Below, piece by piece: positions 1-6,183 of a stretch of 6,216 bases of DNA. The stretch's first letter is position 1. Every line of letters starts with the position of its first letter. The DNA comes from Alphaproteobacteria bacterium UBA5343 (GTDB taxonomy: Bacteria > Pseudomonadota > Alphaproteobacteria > RF32 > UBA5343). A model generated the notes under the pieces. It searched no databases, was not told where the DNA came from, and was given only the letters and a program-made list of their open reading frames with translations. The position numbers and the translations under genes are program-made. The stretch spans positions 1-6,216 of the forward strand of contig DHQH01000072.1 of the NCBI GenBank assembly GCA_002410125.1, read 5' to 3'.

Positions 1-179
1 GGGTCTACATTTAAGTATGGGTCTAATTTTCTAAGTCTTACCTTAAACCCTCTTGCTTGGAGTACTGCAGCAAGGGAAGCTGATGCTAAACCTTTACCAA
101 GTGAGGATACAACACCACCGGTTACAAAGATGAATTTATTTTTTGGGTTTAATTTCTTTAATAATTTTTCAATACACAT
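1..179 (-). CDS. pyrG: CTP synthase, N-terminal part (runs off the left edge)
   Basis: CTP synthase makes CTP from UTP, ATP and glutamine, the last step of cytosolic pyrimidine nucleotide synthesis. Only the first 59 codons are inside the window, the start of the synthetase (amidoligase) domain. Seen directly: FIFVTGGVVSSLGKG at residues 16-30, the P-loop that binds ATP/UTP, then ASASLAAVLQARGFKVRLRKLDPYLNVD in pieces (residues 32-59), matching the family strongly and the alphaproteobacterial variant in particular. The ATG at 179-177 is chosen because AGGAG (192-188) lies 8 nt upstream and no other in-frame ATG occurs before the P-loop. This start gives about 11 more N-terminal residues (MCIEKLLKKLNPK) than usual family members, which begin just before the FVTGG strand. 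It follows secG on the same strand, separated by a hairpin terminator. Identity is near certain; the exact start is a little less so. Confidence 0.96.
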   Translation of the reverse strand, partial: MCIEKLLKKLNPKNKFIFVTGGVVSSLGKGLASASLAAVLQARGFKVRLRKLDPYLNVD

Positions 180-187
180 TTGGAGTA

Positions 188-192
188 CTCCT
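188..192 (-). promoter_or_regulatory. pyrG ribosome binding site
   Basis: AGGAG on the minus strand, 8 nt before the pyrG ATG. It decides the start of an N-terminally extended protein. It lies only 11-12 nt downstream of the U-run of the hairpin at 204-231, so the two elements could influence each other. Confidence 0.7.
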
Positions 193-203
193 GAAATTTC
201 AAT

Positions 204-231
204 AAAAAAAAGTGGCGAGTATCCCGCCACT
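204..231 (-). terminator. Intrinsic terminator or attenuator between secG and pyrG
   Basis: On the minus strand AGTGGCG (231-225), a 7-nt loop, and CGCCACT (217-211) form a perfect 7-bp GC-rich stem, extendable by a G-U pair, followed directly by eight T (211-204). This is a textbook intrinsic terminator in an otherwise AT-rich region. It would end tpiA-secG transcripts. On the plus strand it has no following T-run, so it works in one direction only. Because the pyrG ATG is only 24 nt further on, a pyrG message starting upstream must read through it, hence the attenuator alternative. Confidence 0.88.
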
Positions 232-291
232 TAATTACTAGTAGTTTTTAATTGTGTTAGTTTTCAATAACATAACATATCTTTCTTAAAG

Positions 292-630
292 TTATTCCTC
301 AGATATCGGAACAACTGGAGCAGCATCTGTATTTGCTTCTGCTTCGGTTGCAATATCTGTAGCTTCAACTTCTAAAATTGATCCTTTAGTTCTGTTTTCT
401 CCTCTGTGAATTAAAGAAAGTGTAATACTTGTTACAAAGAATACTACAGCTAAGATAGTTGTGATTCTTGTAAGGATATTTCCTTTACCACGAGCTGAGA
501 AAATGCTCATATTTGATGATGAACCACCACCTAGTCCACCTAGGGCACCATCATCTGATTTTTGTAGTAAGATTACTGTTACAAGTAAAATTGCTATGAT
601 TAAATGAATTACTAATAAAACTGATTCCAT
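292..630 (-). CDS. secG: SecG, protein-export membrane subunit
   Basis: SecG is the small, non-essential subunit of the SecYEG inner-membrane translocon and helps SecA-driven export. The 112-residue product has the expected two transmembrane helices (about residues 4-22 and 53-74). Between them is the conserved cytoplasmic loop: LLQKSDDGALGGLGGG (21-36) and SARGKGNILTRITTILA (45-61), which match family motifs. The tail (78-112) is acidic and low in complexity, as in many alphaproteobacterial SecG proteins. The ATG is 15 nt after the tpiA stop, with AAGG/AAGGAAA (644-638) as Shine-Dalgarno, so the two genes are almost certainly cotranscribed from the tpiA promoter. A strong terminator follows about 60 nt downstream. 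Confidence 0.95.
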   Translation of the reverse strand: MESVLLVIHLIIAILLVTVILLQKSDDGALGGLGGGSSSNMSIFSARGKGNILTRITTILAVVFFVTSITLSLIHRGENRTKGSILEVEATDIATEAEANTDAAPVVPISEE

Positions 631-645
631 TATTTTATTTCCTTA

Positions 646-1407
646 TTAAAATGTTGCTTCTGCAATTGCCCAGAAATCATCAGCTTTTAAGCTAGCACCA
701 CCAATTAATGCACCGTCAACATCTGGAAGTGATAAGAATTCTTTAGCATTTGATGGTTTAACTGAACCACCATAAAGGATTTGTACTTTGTCTGCTTCGC
801 CTCCGATTTTTGCAGCTAAGGCAGCTCTGATTTCTTTGTGAGTTGCTTGAACATCTTCAGCGGTTGGAGTTCTACCTGTTCCAATAGCCCAAACTGGTTC
901 ATAAGCAATTACTGTGTTTTCTGCAGTAGCATTTGCTGGAACAGAACCACCTATTTGAGTTTTACAAACATCAATTGTTTTACCAGCATCTTTTTCTGCT
1001 TCTGTTTCACCAATACAAATGATAGCTTTTAGACCTGCTGTATTTGCAAGTTCTGCTTTTTTAAGAACGATTTCATCTGTCTCGCCGTGATTTGCTCTTC
1101 TTTCTGAGTGACCAACAATTACAAAGCTGCAACCAGCATCTTTTAACATATATGGGCTGGTATCACCTGTGTGAGCACCTTTTTCTGCAAAGTGGCAATC
1201 TTGACCACCTACTGCAATCATTGTGTCTTCTACGATTTCTGCAACTGTAGAAATTTGAACTGTTGGAGGACATACTAAAAACTCACATTCTGGTTCTTTA
1301 CCATAAACATCAATTTTAGCTGCAATACTACCTGACAATTCAACTGCATCTTTAGTAAGACCATTCATTTTCCAGTTACCAGCGATTAAAATCTTTCTTT
1401 CACTCAT
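646..1407 (-). CDS. tpiA: Triosephosphate isomerase
   Basis: This cytosolic enzyme interconverts dihydroxyacetone phosphate and glyceraldehyde 3-phosphate in glycolysis and gluconeogenesis. The 253-residue product has the usual full length of the TIM-barrel family. All key positions are visible: GNWKMN (10-15) with substrate-binding Asn11 and Lys13, the electrophile His100 in FVIVGHSERR, the catalytic base Glu170 in AYEPVWAIGTG with flexible loop 6 following, and the phosphate-binding YGGSVKP (212-218) and GGASL (236-240). The ATG at 1407 has AAGGAT (1422-1417) 9 nt upstream. The gene heads a tpiA-secG unit and diverges from the ppiD-like gene. Ile AUA is nearly absent, as in the other housekeeping genes here. 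Confidence 0.98.
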   Translation of the reverse strand: MSERKILIAGNWKMNGLTKDAVELSGSIAAKIDVYGKEPECEFLVCPPTVQISTVAEIVEDTMIAVGGQDCHFAEKGAHTGDTSPYMLKDAGCSFVIVGHSERRANHGETDEIVLKKAELANTAGLKAIICIGETEAEKDAGKTIDVCKTQIGGSVPANATAENTVIAYEPVWAIGTGRTPTAEDVQATHKEIRAALAAKIGGEADKVQILYGGSVKPSNAKEFLSLPDVDGALIGGASLKADDFWAIAEATF

Positions 1408-1510
1408 TATAATTTTATCCTTAATTAGTTTAGATTTATAATTTTTTTAGCATATTAATTATTTTATTGCTATTGGATATTTCATTTATGAACAAAAATC
1501 AAGCAGATTT

Positions 1511-1539
1511 ATTATATTTGCTTAAATATATTGTGTAAA
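1511..1539 (-). promoter_or_regulatory. Predicted sigma70-type promoter of tpiA-secG
   Basis: On the minus strand TTTACA (1539-1534), a 17-nt spacer and a perfect TATAAT (1516-1511) form a near-consensus promoter. Transcription would begin near 1504, giving a leader of about 97 nt before the tpiA ATG. The leader holds a small inverted repeat, TTCAT-AA-ATGAA (1492-1481), of doubtful meaning. No other element between here and tpiA looks as good. Confidence 0.65.
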
Positions 1540-1552
1540 AGATAAGTATGAA

Positions 1553-1582
1553 TTGCAAAATAACTAGTGATTTGCCTATAAT
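1553..1582 (+). promoter_or_regulatory. Predicted sigma70-type promoter of the ppiD-like gene
   Basis: TTGCAA (1553-1558), an 18-nt spacer and a perfect TATAAT (1577-1582) predict a start near 1589, about 37 nt before the ATG. Two further -10-like sequences follow, TATAAA (1594-1599, with TTGCCT at 1572-1577 and a 16-nt spacer) and TATAAT (1602-1607), so the exact start is uncertain. The divergent tpiA promoter lies about 15 nt to the left and the two do not overlap. Confidence 0.5.
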
Positions 1583-1625
1583 ACAAAAAATACTATAAAT
1601 ATATAATATAAAGTAAGGAAGAAAT

Positions 1626-3506
1626 ATGATTACAGTACTTAGAAAAGCTAAAGACACTTGGGCAATTAAAATTCTATTAATTCTAACCGCTATTAGTTTT
1701 ATGGCATTGTTTGGAGTTAGTGGTTCATTTGGAGGCAGAAACCCAAATAAGGTAGCTATTAAAGTTGGCTCGTCTGTAGTTACCATGAAAGAACTTTATT
1801 ATGAGTTATCAAAAGAAACTCAAAATGCCAAAAGATATTTGGGTGAAGAATTCTCAATTGAAGATGCTGTTAAAATGGGACTTCTGAATAATATTGTTAG
1901 AAAGAATGTTTCTAAAATCGTTATAAAAGAAAAAGCTAAAGAAATGGGACTTAGAGTGAGTGATGAAATCGCAAGAGATGAAATTTTCGCTCAAAAAGAC
2001 TTCCATGATGCGGATGGCAAATTTGACTTATATAAATTTAGAAGACTTATTCAAGGTGCTGGATTTAGCGAAGATCAATATATAAACCTTCTTAAAAATG
2101 ATATTGCTAGAAATTATATTGTTGGCATCCCTACTGCGAATATCAATGTTCCTGAAATTATGGTGGAATATATCAATAAATATAATAATGAGAAAAGAGT
2201 TGCAAAACTTCTAAACATCAAATTCAAAGATGTGAAACTTAGCGAAGTAATGCAAAAAGAAGAATTAGATATGTATTATGAAGACTACAAAAATACATTT
2301 ATGATTCCAGAAACTCGTGATTTTACTCTTGTTTCGGTTACTGCTGATAAAATCTTAAAAAATATTGCAGTTGATGAAGCTCAAGCTAAAGAAATTTATA
2401 ATGAAAACATAAACCAATATGTAACACCTGAAAAAAGAGACATCTTAACTATGGTGTTTGAAAAAGAAGAAGATGCTAGGAAGGCATATAAAAAACTTGA
2501 AACTGGTAAAGACTTTATGAGTGTGGCTAAAGATGTGGCTAAACAATCTGTAGAAGACACAAAACTAGGTCTTAATTCAAAAGATATGTTGATTGCTGAT
2601 GTGGCAGAAGATGTGTTCAAACTTGCTAAAGGTGGATATATCAAACCTACTAAATCTGAGTTTGGTTGGCATATTATGCAAGTTGCATCTATTGAGCCAA
2701 TGAATAAGGTATCTTTTGCCAAAGCTAAAAAAGACATTATCGAAAATCTAAAAAGAGAAAAAGCATATGATGATATTTATGAAATCTCTCGTAATTTAGA
2801 TGATTTAATTGGTAGTGGTGCTAGTATTGAAGAAGCTGTTAAGCAGCTTAAATTATCAAGTGTTGTAATCACAGGGCTTGATATTGATGGTAAAATCACT
2901 GGTAAAGGCACACTTCCTAGCGAAGTTAAAGGTTTGGTGGAGCTAACAGATACTGTATATTCTTATAATGCCGGTGAGATTTCTACAATTGTTGAGCATG
3001 ATAATGGTTTCTTTATGGTTAGAGTTGATAGTGTGAAACCTGCAGAGCCAAAGTCTATGGCTAGTGTTAAGTCTGAGCTAGTTAAGATTTGGACTAAGGA
3101 TCGTAAAAGAGCTACAGCCCAAAAACTTTCTGATAAAATCTTTGAAGAAATTAAAAATGGTAAGTCAATTAATGATGTAGCTGCTAGAAATGGCTTTGGA
3201 GTTACCATCACCAAGCCTATAAAGAGATTTGAGAAGAATAACAAACTTTCTGAAGGTGTAGTGGCACAAATCTTCAAAAACCCTGTGAATATGGCTGATA
3301 TAGCCCCTACCAATGAGGGTTATGTAATTTCACAACCAATCAAAGTGATTGAAGCAAGCAAAGCCGATATGAAGAAAACCATCGGTGAGACAAAAGACAA
3401 GCTTGCTGGTGAGATGTATCAAGACATTATGTTTACTCTACTTAATGATTATAGTAAGGATTTCAAAGTTAGGGTTTATCAGGATGTGATAGCATCTATT
3501 AAATAA
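1626..3506 (+). CDS. ppiD: PpiD/SurA-like membrane-anchored peptidyl-prolyl isomerase
   Basis: This is a periplasmic folding factor anchored in the inner membrane. PpiD-type proteins sit at the SecYEG exit and hold or isomerise newly exported proteins. The 626-residue length is typical. In order: a cytoplasmic N-terminus, one membrane anchor (about 12-32, within TWAIKILLILTAISFMALFG), a SurA-N-like chaperone region (about 42-200, starting NKVAIKVGSSVVTMKELYYEL), and one parvulin domain (about 265-358). The parvulin domain has the family's conserved end, FGWHIMQVASIEP (346-358). A long helical chaperone-like region follows to the end. Whether the parvulin domain is catalytically active cannot be judged from sequence alone; in E. 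coli PpiD it is largely inactive. The ATG has AAGGAAG (1615-1621) 4 nt upstream. It is transcribed alone, divergent from tpiA-secG. Only 6 of 57 Ile codons are AUA. Confidence 0.92.
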   Translation: MITVLRKAKDTWAIKILLILTAISFMALFGVSGSFGGRNPNKVAIKVGSSVVTMKELYYELSKETQNAKRYLGEEFSIEDAVKMGLLNNIVRKNVSKIVIKEKAKEMGLRVSDEIARDEIFAQKDFHDADGKFDLYKFRRLIQGAGFSEDQYINLLKNDIARNYIVGIPTANINVPEIMVEYINKYNNEKRVAKLLNIKFKDVKLSEVMQKEELDMYYEDYKNTFMIPETRDFTLVSVTADKILKNIAVDEAQAKEIYNENINQYVTPEKRDILTMVFEKEEDARKAYKKLETGKDFMSVAKDVAKQSVEDTKLGLNSKDMLIADVAEDVFKLAKGGYIKPTKSEFGWHIMQVASIEPMNKVSFAKAKKDIIENLKREKAYDDIYEISRNLDDLIGSGASIEEAVKQLKLSSVVITGLDIDGKITGKGTLPSEVKGLVELTDTVYSYNAGEISTIVEHDNGFFMVRVDSVKPAEPKSMASVKSELVKIWTKDRKRATAQKLSDKIFEEIKNGKSINDVAARNGFGVTITKPIKRFEKNNKLSEGVVAQIFKNPVNMADIAPTNEGYVISQPIKVIEASKADMKKTIGETKDKLAGEMYQDIMFTLLNDYSKDFKVRVYQDVIASIK

Positions 3507-3546
3507 ATCTTCGTCTTTTTAACTAAATCACACTAAATTTACGGAT

Positions 3547-3600
3547 AGCCCTAAATTCATGTAGGAATCACTACACTAGAATTCAGGGCTTCCTTAATTT
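3547..3600 (+). terminator. Long hairpin after the ppiD-like gene, probable terminator
   Basis: AGCCCTAAATTC (3547-3558) pairs with GAATTCAGGGCT (3579-3590) over 12 bp with one mismatch. An inner TGTAG...CTACA pair (about 3560-3575) could extend the structure. The following bases (TCCTTAATTT) are only moderately T-rich, so termination on the plus strand is plausible but not textbook. It begins 40 nt past the ppiD stop in a convergent intergenic region and could also block minus-strand transcripts from the ATPase gene. Confidence 0.5.
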
Positions 3601-3616
3601 AATGCACCTTATTCAA

Positions 3617-3646
3617 AAATCCATCAGACCCAACTTGTTGGGATTT
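3617..3646 (-). terminator. Hairpin just downstream of the ATPase gene, weak terminator candidate
   Basis: On the minus strand CCCAA-CAAG-TTGGG (3642-3629) forms a 5-bp stem with a tetraloop, 19 nt after the ATPase stop codon. An alternative pairing, AAATCC (3646-3641) with GGATTT (3622-3617), would place the TTTTT beside a stem. The two structures exclude each other. Neither is a strong intrinsic terminator. Between 3507 and 3661 I see no gene. Confidence 0.3.
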
Positions 3647-3661
3647 GGAGTGAGAACACCA

Positions 3662-5995
3662 TTATTCCTTAGGAACAACACCTAACTCTTGTTTTAGCTC
3701 TAAAAACTTACTATTTTTTACACCACAAATTTTTAAAAGCTCTCTAAAATGATGCTCGTCAACTTTACATAACAAATATAATAAATTAGTAATTTGCTCC
3801 TTTACATCATAATCAAAAAATAATTCTAAACTATTTCCATCTTGACCATGAGACAATATATTTAGAAAATGCCACAATCCTTTACATTCAGAAAAACCAG
3901 AATCTTTTATTAATTGCTCAATTCTAACCTGAGAACTGTTAACCTCTGGAAATTTAAAGAAAGAAAATATCTCTATGAACCTTCTTGCTATATTAGGAAT
4001 ATAATAAGTATCTTTAATATCTAAATCCTTATAATTATTATATATCTCACTAAATAAATATTGATATTCAGATTGATAATTCTCTAAAGTTTTATCAATT
4101 TTTGTGATATATGAGTTTCTTAAACCACTCAAAAGATTACATCTTAGAGAATATATAGAAGCTATATTATCTTTACCTTCATTTTTCTTAATTTTATTTC
4201 TAAAAATAAAATCATTTCTAAATTCCCTGAAAAAATGATAATTATGAGTTAGAATAAATAACTGTTCAAAATCTCTTTTACCATTAAAAAACTTCATTAT
4301 TAAAGAATATGCCTGAAACAATATATTAGAGTCTAAACTAGATATAGGATCATCAATAACAACAATACCTTCTTTGAAATTAAAGTCACTCTCATCAAAT
4401 TTCGCTAAGAAATAAGCAAAAGATATAGCTGATTTTTCACCTTCGCTCAAATTTTCAGCATTTTCATTATCTCTTTTAATTAAATAATATGGCTTACCAC
4501 CATTTAATTCAAGAAATAAATTCTCTCTACCTAGTAAAGACTTTATATACTTATTAATTTCACCTATAGCCTTACCTGTACTTGACGATTGATTGTTTAA
4601 ATCTCTTAACGTTTGAGACTTTGTTGCTATTAAGGAATAATACTCTTGATATTTTATTTTTTTTAAACCTATAGATGAATTAATTGTACTATATTCATTA
4701 AATATAGATTTCATCACTATAGAATTTAATACTTTATTTTTATTTGCTGTTTTTATAGCTTCTATATTTTTAATTTTACTTATCTGAGTTTCACAAAAAG
4801 CATTTATTTTATTAATAATTGCCTTTAAATTACTCGATACCTCATTAAACTCATTAAACATATCTTCATTATAGAAATTTGTATTAGGTTTTGATTTTTT
4901 ATTCTTAAGTAAATTTATTATTAAATCTATTTTATTTGGATAATTAGACCAATAATCATTATATTCATTTTTTAATGTATTATATTCCTTTATATCATCG
5001 TTTATAATATTAAATTCATTATCTAAATAATCTGACAATTTTCTTGGTGTTTCTTTTAGTAACTCAAGCTCTTTAATCATAATGTCGATATTGGCAGATA
5101 AAGACAAATATTCATCATTAAAATAATTATTTAATTCTTCCCATCTATGGTTTGATATTTCACTTCCACAAAATTTGCATTGTTTATTATTTTTATGATA
5201 ATCTATAAAACCTTGTTTTACCCACTTCTTTAGCTCTCCATTCTCATCCAACTCCTCTATCCCGTTGTATATAATATCTTTTTGCAAGGTATCCTTAACA
5301 CTCTCTAATAAACTTGCAGATTCAAATCTCCCAATATATGAGGTTATATTTGGTAATTTATCTGATGATAAAGACTTTACCGAAGATAATGCTTCTATTT
5401 CTTCATTATCAGATAATATAACTGAACTATCATAAGCAGTTATACTATTTATAATATTTAATACTCCTTTTTTAGTAAAGCTACTCATCTCAGAAAAACT
5501 ATTATCTAAAAAAAGAGTCTTTATCTCTTTTGCTTGATTTTTTAATAACCCATCGAGTTTTTTTTCATCTTCCTGATAATCATAATTAACAATATCTCTG
5601 TTTAATCTTTCAATTTCTAGTTCTAACTCTTTCTTTTTTTCTGCTGTTTCTTTAGCTTCTTTTCCTAAATATGTTATAATATTTGAAGTATTTTCTTCAA
5701 AAGATATATGTTCTTTGATAAAATCTTTATTGAAAACTCTAATGTTTAACTCTACATCTTTAAAGTTCTTTTCAGTTATAATTTTATCACCTATTTCTAC
5801 TTTAAACTTTCCATCAGGAAAATCATCTATACTTTCATTGTTTTCAAAAACTTGAAATAATTTCGACAATGTTGTTTTTCCTGCACCATTCCAAGCATAT
5901 ACCAAATTGTATTTATTAAAACTTGGTATATCTTTGTTCCATTTAAAATCTCTAAATATTCTCCAATTTTTTAATTCATTAATTCTAGTAAACAT
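3662..5995 (-). CDS. RloC/PrrC-like AAA_13 ATPase, probable antiphage anticodon nuclease
   Basis: A 777-residue SMC/Rad50-like ABC ATPase of the AAA_13 group, to which the tRNA anticodon nucleases PrrC and RloC belong; these cleave host tRNA after phage attack on DNA or restriction. Seen: Walker A AWNGAGKTT (34-42, first Gly replaced by Ala), the AAA_13-type RVFNKDFI segment (86-93), a coiled coil (about 112-165), CKFCG (Cys273, Cys276) as a zinc-hook candidate between helical stretches, signature LSEGEK (516-521), Walker B IVVIDDP with SSLD D-loop (544-555), and H-loop His584. The C-terminal 190 residues hold RRFIE (671-675) and SHG (His716), an RxxxE...H pattern like PrrC Arg320-Glu324-His356. 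The ATG at 5995 is preferred for its GGAGAG; an in-frame GTG at 6025 would add 10 residues with poor support. Ile AUA is common (7 of 12 in the first 110 codons), unlike its neighbours, suggesting transfer. The ATPase class is sure; the nuclease role is inferred. Confidence 0.85.
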   Translation of the reverse strand: MFTRINELKNWRIFRDFKWNKDIPSFNKYNLVYAWNGAGKTTLSKLFQVFENNESIDDFPDGKFKVEIGDKIITEKNFKDVELNIRVFNKDFIKEHISFEENTSNIITYLGKEAKETAEKKKELELEIERLNRDIVNYDYQEDEKKLDGLLKNQAKEIKTLFLDNSFSEMSSFTKKGVLNIINSITAYDSSVILSDNEEIEALSSVKSLSSDKLPNITSYIGRFESASLLESVKDTLQKDIIYNGIEELDENGELKKWVKQGFIDYHKNNKQCKFCGSEISNHRWEELNNYFNDEYLSLSANIDIMIKELELLKETPRKLSDYLDNEFNIINDDIKEYNTLKNEYNDYWSNYPNKIDLIINLLKNKKSKPNTNFYNEDMFNEFNEVSSNLKAIINKINAFCETQISKIKNIEAIKTANKNKVLNSIVMKSIFNEYSTINSSIGLKKIKYQEYYSLIATKSQTLRDLNNQSSSTGKAIGEINKYIKSLLGRENLFLELNGGKPYYLIKRDNENAENLSEGEKSAISFAYFLAKFDESDFNFKEGIVVIDDPISSLDSNILFQAYSLIMKFFNGKRDFEQLFILTHNYHFFREFRNDFIFRNKIKKNEGKDNIASIYSLRCNLLSGLRNSYITKIDKTLENYQSEYQYLFSEIYNNYKDLDIKDTYYIPNIARRFIEIFSFFKFPEVNSSQVRIEQLIKDSGFSECKGLWHFLNILSHGQDGNSLELFFDYDVKEQITNLLYLLCKVDEHHFRELLKICGVKNSKFLELKQELGVVPKE

Positions 5996-6000
5996 ATCTA

Positions 6001-6006
6001 CTCTCC
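6001..6006 (-). promoter_or_regulatory. Ribosome binding site deciding the ATPase start
   Basis: GGAGAG on the minus strand, 5 nt before the ATG at 5995-5993. The competing GTG at 6025-6023 has its nearest AGGAG (6042-6038) 12 nt away, which is too far to be ideal. The family usually begins a few residues before the strand that precedes Walker A, which also favours 5995. Confidence 0.7.
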
Positions 6007-6062
6007 ATTTTAGTAAAAACAGCACATCAAAAACTTACTCCTATAAATCACAATGTCAAATT

Positions 6063-6096
6063 ATTTTTACATTTTTAGTTGTATTAATTTTTACAT
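6063..6096. repeat. Short direct repeat upstream of the ATPase gene
   Basis: ATTTTTACAT occurs at 6063-6072 and again at 6087-6096, 24 bp apart start to start, with a partial third copy, ATTTTTAGTT, at 6071-6080. It lies in the AT-rich region upstream of the ATPase gene. It could be a regulator site or chance in biased sequence. A perfect -35-like TTGACA (6059-6054, minus) lies next to it but has no matching -10, so I do not call a promoter. Confidence 0.3.
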
Positions 6097-6157
6097 ATAT
6101 AAAATATTATGGATTAATATGAATATCTTAGGAAGTTATTCTTTTATAAATGACTAT

Positions 6158-6174
6158 AAAACATAATATGTTTT
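6158..6174. repeat. 17-nt dyad, operator-like
   Basis: AAAACATA-A-TATGTTTT, a perfect 8-bp inverted repeat around one central base. The one-base centre makes an RNA hairpin unlikely, whereas a homodimeric DNA-binding protein could use it. It lies 163 bp upstream of the ATPase start, just after the possible end of the next gene. No regulator gene is in view. Confidence 0.35.
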
Positions 6175-6183
6175 GGAAGGTTT

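Noticed and set aside
838..1032. Plus-strand open frame opposite tpiA
   Set aside because: It lies wholly inside the unmistakable tpiA gene and encodes a Cys/Phe/Ser-rich peptide of the kind expected from antisense reading.
1441..1492. Short frames in the tpiA leader (MKYPIAIK and MLKKL)
   Set aside because: No Shine-Dalgarno before either; expected by chance in AT-rich sequence.
1499..1786. Minus-strand open frame across the divergent promoters and the ppiD start
   Set aside because: It overlaps the ppiD membrane anchor in antisense and covers both predicted promoters; no recognisable protein.
2396..3313. Two minus-strand open frames (2396-2737 and 2963-3313) inside the ppiD-like gene
   Set aside because: Both are antisense shadows with Ser/Leu-rich composition and no domain features.
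5996..6025. GTG start adding 10 residues (MLFLLKWRVD) to the ATPase
   Set aside because: The ATG at 5995 has GGAGAG 5 nt upstream, and the nearest AGGAG to the GTG is 12 nt away. The extra residues do not resemble the family's usual N-terminus.
6031..6059. Promoter built on the perfect TTGACA at 6059-6054 (minus)
   Set aside because: No -10-like sequence lies 15-19 nt downstream; the segment there reads TAAGTTT.
5907..6122. Plus-strand open frame over the ATPase start and upstream region
   Set aside because: Antisense to the conserved Walker A region and AT-driven; no support for coding.
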